Shown: piece after piece, positions 1-8,214 of the stretch
Layout of the letters: each line of letters opens with the position of its first letter
Position numbering within the stretch: position 1 is the first letter of the stretch
Assembly: GCA_040751985.1 (NCBI GenBank)
Contig: JBFMFU010000092.1
Coordinates: 1 to 64,000, forward strand
DNA from: Desulfoferula sp040751985
GTDB taxonomy: Bacteria > Desulfobacterota > Desulfarculia > Desulfarculales > Desulfarculaceae
Reading direction: 5' to 3'
Length of the DNA stretch: 64,000 nt
Notes under the pieces: generated by a model
Told to the model about the DNA's origin: nothing
The model's database searches: none
What the model saw: only the letters and a program-made list of their open reading frames with translations
Made by a program: the position numbers and the translations under genes

Positions 1-69
1 AGGCTGACATTACCTCGCTGACGAGGGAAGCAGTGCGCGATAGCCGAAAATTGTTCTTGGTTGATTTTC

Positions 70-89
70 ATGCGCACATTATTGCGCAT
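70..89. repeat. Inverted repeat at left edge
   Basis: ATGCGCA, six bases, TGCGCAT: a perfect 7-bp inverted repeat in AT-rich sequence downstream of the first gene. A second perfect pair, GCCCTAG-ccc-CTAGGGC (121-137), overlaps that gene's stop codon. Neither is followed by a T-run on either strand, so they may be weak terminator stems or operator sites; the role is not known. I see no gene in bases 1-130. Confidence 0.4.
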
Positions 90-130
90 TTTGATCCTAA
101 ATGCAACTTAGTGTTAACACGCCCTAGCCC

Positions 131-877
131 CTAGGGCACCAGGGTGAACTTCCAGGCGCAGTACCACTCCGCGGGGTGATCCGGCGGGCAGCCCACGCAT
201 TCGGTGCGGATGCGCCTGTCGATGCTGCGGGCAAAGGCAGGGTACTCCACCATGCCCACCGAGTGGCAGGGGTAGTCCGGCAGGCCCCGGCGCTTGCGGG
301 CCGACTGCACCCGGCAGTCGTTCATCTGAAAGATGAAGCTGTGCTCGTCCACCTCGTGGATGGACTGCACGTTGAGCAGGGCGTAGTTGCGCAGGCCCAG
401 GGCGGCCTTCAGCCCGGCCAGGCCGGGCTGCTCGCCCAGGCCCAGCACCCGCTTGATGTAAAAGGCCTCGTGGGGGCTCAGGCGGCTCCAGCACAGGTCG
501 TTGGCCCGCTTGGCCGCCTCCATGCCGTGGGCCCGCTCCACGGCCTGGAACCACAGCCCGTCCGTGGCCAGCCAGTTGGCCGCCGAGGAGCGGGCCAGCT
601 CCACCAGCTCCTCCCGGCTTATCTGCTTGAGCTTCAGCGGCACACCCTTCTCGTCCACTTCGAACCCCAGAAACTTGCCCAGGCGGCCCATCTGAAAGGC
701 CAGGCAGGATTCGAACACCTCGGCGTCGGCCTGCAGCACGCTCTCCAGGCCGTTCTGGTGCTCCACCTCCCGAAACCACAGGCCGTAGTGGATCAGGTTG
801 CGGTGAAAGGTCTCCAGCACGAAGCGGATCAGCTGCTCCTGATCCAGCTTGTCGATTTCCTTGCTCGGCGCGGACAT
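131..877 (-). CDS. DUF6125 family protein
   Basis: Soluble 248-residue protein with no signal peptide or membrane segment. The second half matches what I know of the uncharacterised DUF6125 family: a GLWFQAVE segment near residue 107, an FQMNDCRV-type segment near 180, and a C-terminal cysteine group (ECVGCPPDHP, then WYCAW) that could bind metal. A related GLWFREVE segment near residue 32 suggests an internal duplication of about 75 residues. I chose the ATG at 877 because GGAG lies seven bases upstream; an in-frame ATG at 919 has no good ribosome site. It is divergent from the TetR regulator beginning at 985, which may control it. No enzymatic role is known to me. Confidence 0.75.
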   Translation of the reverse strand: MSAPSKEIDKLDQEQLIRFVLETFHRNLIHYGLWFREVEHQNGLESVLQADAEVFESCLAFQMGRLGKFLGFEVDEKGVPLKLKQISREELVELARSSAANWLATDGLWFQAVERAHGMEAAKRANDLCWSRLSPHEAFYIKRVLGLGEQPGLAGLKAALGLRNYALLNVQSIHEVDEHSFIFQMNDCRVQSARKRRGLPDYPCHSVGMVEYPAFARSIDRRIRTECVGCPPDHPAEWYCAWKFTLVP

Positions 878-903
878 CCGCTTCTCCAGGATGGGTGTGG
901 TGC

Positions 904-969
904 GTTGACGGCGGCCCATTGTAACCCAATCCGCCCTGGCTGTTAAGCCGGCGCACCGGTTGACAGCGG
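904..969. repeat. GTTGACnGCGG direct repeats in divergent intergenic
   Basis: GTTGACGGCGG (904-914) and GTTGACAGCGG (959-969) match at 10 of 11 bases and lie between the DUF6125 gene and the divergent TetR gene. Each carries a -35-like TTGAC core, so they may be promoter elements, regulator sites or both. TetR operators are usually palindromic, which argues against a simple operator. Confidence 0.35.
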
Positions 970-984
970 TCGCGCGGGCAGGCG

Positions 985-1626
985 ATGATCGTGTCTATGC
1001 AAGAAGAAGTGTTCCCACGCGGAGCCGGCCTCAGCCCCCGGCAGGAGCGCCGCCGCCAGGCCGCCCGCCGTCTGGCCATGGAAGGCCTGCGCTTGATGGC
1101 CGACCGCGGCATCGCCGGCTGCTCGGTGGCCGACATCACCGCCGCCGCCGGCGTGGGCAAGGGCACCTTCTTCACCCACTTCCCCTCCAAGGAGTCCTTC
1201 ACCGCCTTTTTGCTGGAGCAGCAGTTGGCCGAGCTGGCCCGGCGGGTGGGGCCCCTGGGCCTGGGCCCGGTGGAGCCCGAGACGCTCTTGGCCGACCTGG
1301 CCTTGGCCCATCTGCGCTTCTTCCAGCGCAACCCCCAGGCCGCGGCCCTGCTGCAGCAGGCCCTGGCCCTGCCCAGCGGCGGCCCGGCCTCGCCCCTGGT
1401 GCGGGCCCGGCTGCGGGACTACCTGGCCATGCTGACCGCCAAGCTGGCCCCGGCCGCCCAGGCCCTGGGTTGGCCCGGGGAGCGGTCCGCGGAGCTGGCT
1501 TTGGCCCTCTTGTCCCTGGGCGCGGGCTACGCCTGGCTGGGCCAGGCCCTGGGCCTGGGCCAGGACACCCCGCCGGAGCTGAGCGAGCGCCTGGGCCGCG
1601 CCCTGGCCCGGGGCCTGGCCCGCTGA
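985..1626 (+). CDS. TetR/AcrR family transcriptional regulator
   Basis: A 213-residue one-component regulator. The N-terminal helix-turn-helix is typical: RRQAARRLAMEGLRLMADRG, then CSVADITAAAGVGKGTFFTHF, then SKESF. The rest is an all-helical, Leu/Ala-rich ligand-binding and dimerisation domain whose effector cannot be predicted. Translation may begin at 985 or at the in-frame ATG at 997; both precede the DNA-binding domain. It is divergent from the DUF6125 gene and has no downstream partner on its own strand within 270 bases, so autoregulation and control of the divergent gene are the simplest inference. Confidence 0.9.
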   Translation: MIVSMQEEVFPRGAGLSPRQERRRQAARRLAMEGLRLMADRGIAGCSVADITAAAGVGKGTFFTHFPSKESFTAFLLEQQLAELARRVGPLGLGPVEPETLLADLALAHLRFFQRNPQAAALLQQALALPSGGPASPLVRARLRDYLAMLTAKLAPAAQALGWPGERSAELALALLSLGAGYAWLGQALGLGQDTPPELSERLGRALARGLAR

Positions 1627-1735
1627 GGAGGGCGATGCGCAGAATTCCCGGCAGGCAGCCGGGCCGGGTGAAAATCGACTGAGTTGCGCCTAGGTCAACG
1701 AGGGGAGCCGGCATGGTACCGACTCCCTTTGCAAT

Positions 1736-1793
1736 CTGCGGCGGCTGCCGCAGAGGCTGACAGCGTCACGTCATCGCGGCCGGGGAGGCCGCT
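1736..1793. repeat. Two stem-loops after the TetR gene
   Basis: CTGCGGC-ggct-GCCGCAG (1736-1753) and GCGGCC-gggga-GGCCGC (about 1777-1793) are perfect short stems between the TetR gene and the next gene. Neither has a T-run. They could be structured 3' ends or chance products of high GC; nothing else is evident in 1627-1800. Confidence 0.3.
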
Positions 1794-1806
1794 TTCCCGA
1801 CCACCG

Positions 1807-1836
1807 TTGACACTGCTTCCAACCCAATATTAAGAT
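1807..1836 (+). promoter_or_regulatory. Probable sigma-70 promoter
   Basis: TTGACA (1807-1812) followed after 18 bases by TAAGAT (1831-1836), embedded in an AT-rich stretch that contrasts with the GC-rich surroundings. It would drive the small gene that starts at 1905, leaving a leader of about 60 bases. Confidence 0.5.
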
Positions 1837-1904
1837 TAATATAAGGAATAAGAATTTGTTGTCTTGGCAGGCGAAGATCGAGACACTACACACCAGGTAA
1901 CGCC

Positions 1905-2285
1905 GTGCCCATTGACACGCAAATCGACCGCGCCAAGCAGCTGACCATTTTCAAGGTGAAGGGCGCGGTTTCGGTGTCTGAGGCCCAAAAGGCCCTCATA
2001 TCCTTTTACGAGGGCCATCCCACCCAGAATACGCTTTGGGATTGCCGTGAGGGCTCGCTGGAGAATTTTTGGGAAGGGGCCGTCGCTGACTCTGCCAGGC
2101 TCTCGCTGTCCTTGGCCTCCCGGTTCAGGCAGGCCCGCCCGCAGGGCAAAACGGCCGCCGTCACCCCCAGCGACCTGGATTTCGGAATCGCGAGCCAATA
2201 CGTCGCTTATGCCGGGCTGAGCCCGTATGAATTCAGGGTCTTTCGCCAAATGGCCCAGGCGCTGCAGTGGCTAAGCGGGGCCTGA
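1905..2285 (+). CDS. Small uncharacterised protein, STAS-like fold possible
   Basis: A 126-residue soluble protein with a GTG start. The alternating pattern (LTIFKVKGAVSVSEAQKAL near residue 13, then TLWDCREGS near 44) resembles the short SpoIIAA/STAS-like proteins that deltaproteobacteria carry in many copies, but no signature motif clinches this. There are no cysteines for metal binding apart from Cys46, and no membrane segment. It has its own promoter and no operon partner. Function unknown. Confidence 0.6.
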   Translation: MPIDTQIDRAKQLTIFKVKGAVSVSEAQKALISFYEGHPTQNTLWDCREGSLENFWEGAVADSARLSLSLASRFRQARPQGKTAAVTPSDLDFGIASQYVAYAGLSPYEFRVFRQMAQALQWLSGA

Positions 2286-2333
2286 TTATTTTGCGACCCT
2301 ATAGCCGGCCCTCTTTTTACCCCTGCCCTTGGC

Positions 2334-2849
2334 CTAGATCAGCTTCTTCACCGCCGCCAGCACCGCGGCGTAGTCCGGCTCCTTGGACAGCTCCTTGACC
2401 AGCTGGATGTAGCGGATTTTCTGCTCCCGGTCCAAGACCAGCACGCAGCGGGCCAAGAGCCTCAACTCCTTGATCAGCAGGCCGTAGGCCTGGCCAAAGG
2501 CCGCCTGGCGGTGATCCGACAGGGTGATCACCCGCTCCACGCCGGCCGCCCCGCACCAGCGCTTCTGGGCAAAGGGCAGGTCCATGCTCACGGTGACGAT
2601 CACCACCTGGTCGCCCAGACCGGCCGCCTCGCTGTTGAAGCGCCGGGTCTCCAGGTCGCAGGTGGGGGTGTCCAGGGAGGGCACCGCGGAGATGACCAGC
2701 ACCTTGCCCTTGTAGTCGCTGATCTTCACCAGCGCCAGGTCGTTGTTTAGTAGCGTCACCTCAGGGGCCAGCTGGCCCACCTGGACCTCGCTGCCCACCA
2801 GCGTGAGGGGGTTGCCGTGCATGGTCACGGCGCCTTTTCTTTCGCTCAT
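2334..2849 (-). CDS. tpx: Thiol peroxidase (Tpx, atypical 2-Cys peroxiredoxin)
   Basis: Reduces H2O2 and organic hydroperoxides in the cytoplasm using thioredoxin. At 171 residues it has the usual family length. The peroxidatic cysteine lies in SLDTPTCDLETRRFN (about residue 60) and the resolving cysteine in FAQKRWCGAAGVE (about 94), matching Cys61 and Cys95 of the E. coli enzyme. The ATG at 2849 follows a GGAGAGAG ribosome site; an upstream in-frame start at 2870 is less likely. It is divergent from rubrerythrin across a 209-base intergenic region, making an oxidative-stress pair whose control regions are adjacent. Confidence 0.95.
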   Translation of the reverse strand: MSERKGAVTMHGNPLTLVGSEVQVGQLAPEVTLLNNDLALVKISDYKGKVLVISAVPSLDTPTCDLETRRFNSEAAGLGDQVVIVTVSMDLPFAQKRWCGAAGVERVITLSDHRQAAFGQAYGLLIKELRLLARCVLVLDREQKIRYIQLVKELSKEPDYAAVLAAVKKLI

Positions 2850-2968
2850 GTCTCTCTCCCCGGCCGCCACGCCCGGCCCGTGGTTTAAGGTATATTATAA
2901 AATTATAGCTGTGGTCCGAGAGCCTGCCATCCGGGGTCCCAGTCAACGGACTTTTGTAAATAGTGGGG

Positions 2969-2997
2969 TTGACACCTCTGGGCCGAGACTATATAGT
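2969..2997 (+). promoter_or_regulatory. Sigma-70 promoter of rubrerythrin
   Basis: Perfect -35 TTGACA (2969-2974), a 17-base spacer and -10 TATAGT (2992-2997). The rubrerythrin start codon is 62 bases below the -10. The -10 is partly overlapped by a Fur-like box. Confidence 0.75.
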
Positions 2998-3013
2998 AAT
3001 AATTATCATTATC
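2995..3013 (+). promoter_or_regulatory. Fur/PerR-type operator
   Basis: The 19-base sequence AGTAATAATTATCATTATC matches the classical palindromic Fur box GATAATGATTATCATTATC at 16 of 19 positions. It covers the end of the -10 and the expected transcription start of rubrerythrin, a position suited to repression. Fur and PerR boxes are alike, so the actual regulator could be either one; neither regulator gene is in the window. Confidence 0.65.
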
Positions 3014-3058
3014 AGATAAGGCTAGTTCAGAAACCAGTTAGCAGGAGGGAAGAGAAAG

Positions 3059-3556
3059 ATGTCCAAGACCACCGATTACCTGAAGGAAGCCTTTGCCGGC
3101 GAGTCCCAGGCCAACCGCAAGTACCTGGCCTTTGCCAAGAAGGCCGATGAGCAGGGCTATCCCCAGGTGGCCCGGCTGTTCCGCGCCGCGGCCGAGGCCG
3201 AGACCGTGCACGCCCACAACCACCTGCGGGCCCTCAAGGGCATCGGCGATACCGCCGACAACCTCAAGGCGGCCGTGGCCGGCGAGACCCACGAGTTCAC
3301 CCACATGTACCCGGAGATGATCGCCGGCGCCAAGGCCGAGAACCAGACCGAGGCCCTGCGCTCCTTCGAGTACGCCAATGCCGTGGAGAAGATCCACGCC
3401 AAGCTGTACCAGAAGCTGCTGGACAACCTGGGCGGCAACCTGGGCGACTACCCCTACTTCGTCTGCCCGGTCTGCGGCTACACCGCCGAGGGCCAGGCCC
3501 CGGACCGCTGCCCGGTCTGCAACGCCAAGGGTGACCGTTTCCTGAAGATCAGCTAA
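3059..3556 (+). CDS. rbr: Rubrerythrin
   Basis: Non-heme diiron peroxidase that detoxifies H2O2 in anaerobes. It has 165 residues. The N-terminal ferritin-like four-helix domain carries the diiron ligands in FAGESQANRKYLAFA, AAEAETVHAHNHL, ETHEFTHMYPEM and FEYANAVEKIHAKLY. The C-terminal rubredoxin-like domain has the two CPVC knuckles (CPVCGY and CPVCNA) for an Fe(SCys)4 centre. A GGAGG ribosome site lies nine or ten bases before the ATG. The gene stands alone with a strong promoter, an iron- or peroxide-responsive operator and its own terminator. Confidence 0.97.
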   Translation: MSKTTDYLKEAFAGESQANRKYLAFAKKADEQGYPQVARLFRAAAEAETVHAHNHLRALKGIGDTADNLKAAVAGETHEFTHMYPEMIAGAKAENQTEALRSFEYANAVEKIHAKLYQKLLDNLGGNLGDYPYFVCPVCGYTAEGQAPDRCPVCNAKGDRFLKIS

Positions 3557-3575
3557 GCGCCCCCCAACAAACGCC

Positions 3576-3609
3576 AGGGCCGCGCCCCTGGGGGCGGCCC
3601 TGCGCTTTT
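3576..3609 (+). terminator. Rho-independent terminator after rubrerythrin
   Basis: A GC-rich stem with arms AGGGCCGC (3576-3583) and GCGGCCCT (3594-3601), and extra CCCC/GGGG pairing inside, is followed by TTTTA. It lies 20 bases after the rubrerythrin stop and before the convergent RND gene end. Confidence 0.7.
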
Positions 3610-3623
3610 AGGCCGGCGGCCGG

Positions 3624-6600
3624 CTAGCTGGGCTGGCCCGCGGCCGGGGCCGGTTTCTTGCGCCGGCCCAGCCAGGACTGGAGTTGGTCCAGGTAGGTGT
3701 AGATCACCGGCGTAATCAGCAGGGTCACCAGCTGGCTCACCACCAGGCCGCCGCACACGGCCAGGCCCAGGCCCTGGCGGGCGCCGCCGCCGGCGCCCAC
3801 GCCGATGGCGATGGGCAGGATGCCGGCGAAGGCGGCCACGCTGGTCATCATGATGGGCCGGCAGCGGATCAGGGCGCCCTGGTAGATGGACTCGGCGGTG
3901 GACAGGCCCTTGCTGCGCTCGGCCTCCAGGGCGAAGTCGATCATCATGATGGCGTTCTTCTTGACGATGCCTATCAGCATGATGATGCCCACCATGGCGT
4001 AGAGGTTCATCTCCTGGCCGAACAGCCACAGGGTCAAGAGCGCCCCCAGGGCCGCCGAGGGCAGGCCGGCCAGCACCGTGATGGGGTGGATGAAGCTCTC
4101 GTAGAGCACGCCCAGCAGCAGGTAGATGACCGCCAGGGCCAGGGCCAGCAGCAGGTACAGGCTGGTCATGGACTTCTCGAACTCCTCGGCCTGGCCCCGG
4201 AAGCTGCCGTTCACCGTGGGCGGCAGGATCTCGGCCGCCGTGCGCCGCACCGCGTCGGTGGCCGTGCCCAGGCTGACCCCGGGGCTGATGTTGAAGGAGA
4301 TGGTCACCGCGGGCAGCTGCCCCACGTGGTTCACCTGCAGCGGCCCCAGGACGCGCTCCAGGCTGGCCACCTCGGTCAGGGGCACCATCTTGCCGGCCTT
4401 GGTGGCCAGATACAGGCTGCTCAGGTCCGTGGCCTGCCGCTGGTACTGGGGCAAGAGCTCCAGGATCACCTTGTAGGTGTCGCTGCTGGCATAGATGTAG
4501 GAGATCTGGCGGTCGGCGAAGGCGCTGTAGAGGTAGTCCTCAATGTCGGCGGCGGTGATGCCCAGGGTGGAGGCCCGGTCCCGGTCCATGACGATGGAAA
4601 GCTGCGGGCTGTTGATCATCAAATCCGAGTTCACGTCCCTGATCTGGGGCAGTCCCTGCAGCTTGGCCAGCAGTTGCTGCGAGACCTTATACAGCACCTC
4701 GGTCTCCGCCGACTGCAGGGTGAACTGGTAGGGCGCGTTGGTCTGCTGCACGCTGAGCTGGATGGCCGGCGGGTTCTGCAGGAAGCACATGATGCCCGGC
4801 ACCGAGAACAACTGTGGCCGCAGGCGGTTCATCACCTGGTCGGCGCTGGCGGTGCGCTTGTCGCGGTTCTTGAGCTTGATGATCAGCACGCTGTTGTTCA
4901 TGGCCCCGAAGTAGGTGACTCCCACCACGGGCATCACGCCCTCCACGGCCGGGTCGCCCGCCATGATGGCCGCCAGGGCGTTGGTGTGGCGCTCCATGGC
5001 CTTAAAGGAGATGCCCTCGCTGGCCAGGGTGAAGGCGATGAGGTAGTCCTGGTCCTCGCTGGGGATGAAGCCCTTGGGGATCACCCGGAACAGCTGCACC
5101 GTGCCCAGCAGCAGCACCAGGGAGATGATGATGGTGATCAGGCGGTGGTGCAGGCACCAGCGCAGCATGGTGTTGTAGACCGCCATCAGCCCCCGCCAGA
5201 GGCGGCCGCCCTCGTTGAGGGGGTCGCCGCCGGCGTCGCCCTTGGTCTCGCGCAGGAACCGGCTGGCCAGCATGGGCGTCAGGGTCAGGGAGACCAGGCC
5301 CGAGACCAGGATAGCCATGGTGATGGTGACCGCGAACTCGTTGAGGATGCGCCCCACCATGCCGGACATGAACACCACCGGCAGGAACACCACCGCCAGG
5401 GACAGGGTCATGGAGATGATGGTGAAACCGATCTCCCTGGCCCCGTCCAGGGCCGCCTGCAGGCGCGTCTTGCCCATCTCCAGGTGCCGGAAGATGTTCT
5501 CCAGCATGACGATGGCGTCGTCCACCACAAAGCCCACGGCCAGGGTCAGGGCCATGAGGGATATGGTGTCCAGGTTGAACTTGCAGGCGTACATCACCGC
5601 GAAGGTGGCGATGAGGCTCAGGGGCACGGCCAGGGAGGTGATCACCGTGGCCGACAGGTTCTTCAGGAACAGGAACACCACCAGCACCACCAGGGCCACG
5701 GCCAGCATCAAGGTGAACTTGACATCGCTGACCGACTCCTTGATGGTGATGGACTGGTCGTACATCACCTCCAGATCCACCGCCGGGGGTATCTGCTGGC
5801 GGGCGGTGGGCAGCAGGTGCAGGATGCTTTCCACCACCTGCACGGTGTTGGCCCCGGGCTGGCGCTTGATCGCCAGAATGATGCTGGGCTTGCCCTTCCA
5901 CCAGGCCCCGCCGCGCTTCCACTCCACGCCGTCAATGGCCCGGCCCAGGTCCGCGATGCGCACCGGCCCGCCGGCTTGGTAGGACACGATCACCGGGTTG
6001 AACAGCTTGGCCCGCATGAGCTGGCCCTGGGGCTCCAGGGTCAGGGCCTGGTGCTCGTCCTCCACCAGCCCGGCGGCCTGGTTCTGGTTGGCCGCGCTCA
6101 CCGCCGCGGCCACCTGGCCGATGCCGATGCCCCGGGTGGCCAGGGCCTTGGGGTCCAACTGCACCCGGGCCGCGTAGAGCTTCTCGCCGTAGACGATCAC
6201 CTGGGAGACGCCTTGCACCGTGGAGATGCGCCGGCTGAGGAAGGTCTCGGCGTAGTAGGTGACCTCGGTCATGGGCAGGAAGTCGGAGCTCATCACCAGA
6301 TAGAGCACGGGCTGCTGGGCGGCGTTGACCTTTCTATAGGTGGGCTGGTTGGGCATGGCCGAGGGCAGCACCGTGGCCGCGATGGCCGCCTGCACGTCCT
6401 GGGCGGCGGCGTCTACGTTGCGGCTCAGGTCGAACTGCAGGTTGATGTTGGTGTTGCCCTGAAAGTTGGTGGAGTTCATGAAGGTCAGCCCCTGGATGTC
6501 GGAGAACTGCTTCTCCAGGGGCGTGGCCACGGCGCTGGCCATGGTCTCGGGGTTGGCCCCGGGCAGGTAGGCCCTGACCTGGATGGTGGGATAGTCCACC

Positions 6601-6716
6601 GGCGGCAGGTCCGAGGTGGGCAGCAGGATGTAGCCTATCACCCCGAACAAGAGCAGGCTGATCATGACCAGGGTGGTCATCACCGGTCGGCGGATGAAGG
6701 TCTCGGTGAACTGCAT
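3624..6716 (-). CDS. RND efflux pump inner-membrane permease (HAE1, MdtB/MdtC-like)
   Basis: Proton-driven multidrug exporter of the AcrB/MdtBC class, 1030 residues with the expected twelve membrane helices and two large periplasmic loops. It opens with FTETFIRRPVMTTLVMISLL, the normal N-terminus. TM4 carries the proton-relay pair in GFVVDDAIVMLENIFRHLE (about residues 403-421), and TM10 has the partner lysine in GIVKKNAIMMIDFALE. The start MQFTETF follows the adaptor gene by a few bases, so the two are co-transcribed and translated together. Sequence style is closest to MdtC. Substrates cannot be predicted. Confidence 0.95.
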   Translation of the reverse strand: MQFTETFIRRPVMTTLVMISLLLFGVIGYILLPTSDLPPVDYPTIQVRAYLPGANPETMASAVATPLEKQFSDIQGLTFMNSTNFQGNTNINLQFDLSRNVDAAAQDVQAAIAATVLPSAMPNQPTYRKVNAAQQPVLYLVMSSDFLPMTEVTYYAETFLSRRISTVQGVSQVIVYGEKLYAARVQLDPKALATRGIGIGQVAAAVSAANQNQAAGLVEDEHQALTLEPQGQLMRAKLFNPVIVSYQAGGPVRIADLGRAIDGVEWKRGGAWWKGKPSIILAIKRQPGANTVQVVESILHLLPTARQQIPPAVDLEVMYDQSITIKESVSDVKFTLMLAVALVVLVVFLFLKNLSATVITSLAVPLSLIATFAVMYACKFNLDTISLMALTLAVGFVVDDAIVMLENIFRHLEMGKTRLQAALDGAREIGFTIISMTLSLAVVFLPVVFMSGMVGRILNEFAVTITMAILVSGLVSLTLTPMLASRFLRETKGDAGGDPLNEGGRLWRGLMAVYNTMLRWCLHHRLITIIISLVLLLGTVQLFRVIPKGFIPSEDQDYLIAFTLASEGISFKAMERHTNALAAIMAGDPAVEGVMPVVGVTYFGAMNNSVLIIKLKNRDKRTASADQVMNRLRPQLFSVPGIMCFLQNPPAIQLSVQQTNAPYQFTLQSAETEVLYKVSQQLLAKLQGLPQIRDVNSDLMINSPQLSIVMDRDRASTLGITAADIEDYLYSAFADRQISYIYASSDTYKVILELLPQYQRQATDLSSLYLATKAGKMVPLTEVASLERVLGPLQVNHVGQLPAVTISFNISPGVSLGTATDAVRRTAAEILPPTVNGSFRGQAEEFEKSMTSLYLLLALALAVIYLLLGVLYESFIHPITVLAGLPSAALGALLTLWLFGQEMNLYAMVGIIMLIGIVKKNAIMMIDFALEAERSKGLSTAESIYQGALIRCRPIMMTSVAAFAGILPIAIGVGAGGGARQGLGLAVCGGLVVSQLVTLLITPVIYTYLDQLQSWLGRRKKPAPAAGQPS

Positions 6717-6721
6717 GGCTA

Positions 6722-7960
6722 CTACTTGGGCTTGCTGGGGGCCTGCTCGGCGCCCTTGGCCTTGGTCTTACCCGCCGGGGCGCCCTGGGCGGCCCTGGCC
6801 TGGGCGGCCAGGGACTGGGCGGCGCTGGGAATCTTGCGTTCCATGGCCGTGGCCCCGGGATAGAGCAGGAGCTGGCCGTCGGCCACCACCCGCTGGCCGG
6901 CCTTGATGCCCTGGGCGATGATGGCCTCGCTGCCCAGGTGGCGGCTCACGGTGACCGGCTGCATCTGCACCTTGTTGTCCGCGCCCACCACGAACACCAC
7001 CGGGCCGGCTGGTCCCTGCTGCACGGCCCGGCTGGGCACCACCACCGCCCCCTTCTGCACGGTCAGGCGCAGGTAGGCGTCCACGAACAGCCCCGGCCAG
7101 AGCTTCAGGCTCTTATTGCTGAAGCTGCCGCGCAGGCGCACGGTGCCGGTGTCCGCGTCCACCTTGTTGTCGATGAAGCTCAGGCGGCCCACCAGGGCGG
7201 TGCCGTTGGCCCGCGGCAGCTCGGCCCGCACCAGCAGGTCCGGGTCCTCCCGGTGCTTGACCACCAGGGGCAGGTCCCGCTCGGGCAGCGAGAAGCCCAC
7301 GTACACCGGCTGTACCTGGTTGATCACCACCAGGGGCTGGCTGCCCCCGGCCTGCACCTGGTTGCCGGCGTTGACCAACAGCTGGCCGGTGCGGCCGGCC
7401 AGGGGCGCCCGGATGGTGCAGAACTCCAGGTTCAGGCGCGCGGTCTCGATGGCTGCCGCGTCCGCGGCCACCGTGGCCTTGAGGGACTGGGCCTTGGCTA
7501 TGGCCTGGTCGTACTGCTGCTGGCTGACGAAGTTGCCCTTGAGCATGGCCGCGTAGCGCACCACGTCCTGCTGGGCCTCCACCAGGTAGGCCTGGTCCCG
7601 GGCCAGGTTGGCCTTGGCCTGGTCCAGGGCGGCTTGGTAGGGCCGAGGGTCGATGGTGAACAGCACCTGCCCCTGGGCCACGTTGTCGCCCTCAGCGAAG
7701 TGCACCTTGTTGAGCTGGCCGCTCACCCGGGCGGTCACCGAGACCGTGGCCAGGGGCTCCACCCGGCCAATGGCCTTAAGCTCCAGGGGGATGTCCTTGG
7801 CCACGGCCTGGGCCAGCACCACCGGCACCGGCGGCCGCTGGGCCGCGGTCCGGGGATGCTCCTTTTCCTGGGAGCAGGCCGGGGCCAAGATCAGACCGCA
7901 GGCCAGAGCCGACAAGATCAGGTATGTTTTGGCGGACCGTCGCTGAAGGTTCCGGCGCAT
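6722..7960 (-). CDS. RND periplasmic adaptor (membrane fusion lipoprotein)
   Basis: A 412-residue HlyD/AcrA-type adaptor that links the RND permease to an outer-membrane channel. The N-terminus is a lipoprotein signal (LILSALACGLILAPACSQ, lipobox LAPAC at about residues 24-28). Next come the lipoyl half-motifs (RVSGQLNKVHFAEGDNVAQG and RAPLAGRTGQLLVNAGNQV), a coiled-coil hairpin between them, and beta-barrel and membrane-proximal domains. The ATG at 7960 (MRRNLQ) is preferred to a TTG at 7981. It is first in the operon with the permease and divergent from the TolC-family gene, so this is a complete tripartite pump locus. Confidence 0.93.
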   Translation of the reverse strand: MRRNLQRRSAKTYLILSALACGLILAPACSQEKEHPRTAAQRPPVPVVLAQAVAKDIPLELKAIGRVEPLATVSVTARVSGQLNKVHFAEGDNVAQGQVLFTIDPRPYQAALDQAKANLARDQAYLVEAQQDVVRYAAMLKGNFVSQQQYDQAIAKAQSLKATVAADAAAIETARLNLEFCTIRAPLAGRTGQLLVNAGNQVQAGGSQPLVVINQVQPVYVGFSLPERDLPLVVKHREDPDLLVRAELPRANGTALVGRLSFIDNKVDADTGTVRLRGSFSNKSLKLWPGLFVDAYLRLTVQKGAVVVPSRAVQQGPAGPVVFVVGADNKVQMQPVTVSRHLGSEAIIAQGIKAGQRVVADGQLLLYPGATAMERKIPSAAQSLAAQARAAQGAPAGKTKAKGAEQAPSKPK

Positions 7961-7998
7961 AACTAAAAATCGCCTCGCCAAAGGTTTGCACAGGTGAA

Positions 7999-8081
7999 CC
8001 CCTCGCCAGCAGAGGGTTTTTTATTCCTGGGCGCAGTCTAGCTCGAATGGCCCCTCGGCACAATACCCGAGGGGTGATTTT
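7999..8081 (+). other. Two hairpins between divergent efflux genes
   Basis: CCCTC-n7-GAGGG followed by TTTTTTATT (about 8000-8023) looks like a Rho-independent terminator on the plus strand. A second perfect stem, CCCCTCGG-n8-CCGAGGGG followed by TGATTTTA (8051-8081), lies 27 bases on. No plus-strand gene lies upstream of either, so they may terminate antisense transcription out of the efflux operon, end a small RNA, or attenuate tolC transcription. Confidence 0.45.
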
Positions 8082-8214
8082 AAGGTGACGGGGGTCTCTC
8101 GTGGCCGTTGACCAACCGGCCCGGAAGGATTAGCCTCAGGTAGCGGAGTGACCGCCAAACATTGCCCGGCCCCGTGGTGGCCTTTGGCCGGCGGGACGGT
8201 AGCGGAGGCGAATC

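Noticed and set aside
960..988. TTGACA at 960-965 as a promoter for the TetR gene
   Set aside because: A -10 at proper spacing would fall on the first codons of the predicted gene; it works only if translation starts further downstream, so I kept the site as a repeat and not as a promoter.
3684..6863. A 1059-codon open frame antisense to the RND permease and adaptor
   Set aside because: It is a shadow of the GC-rich real genes: very rich in His, Gly and Gln, with no domain and no ribosome site, while the minus-strand products are textbook RND proteins.
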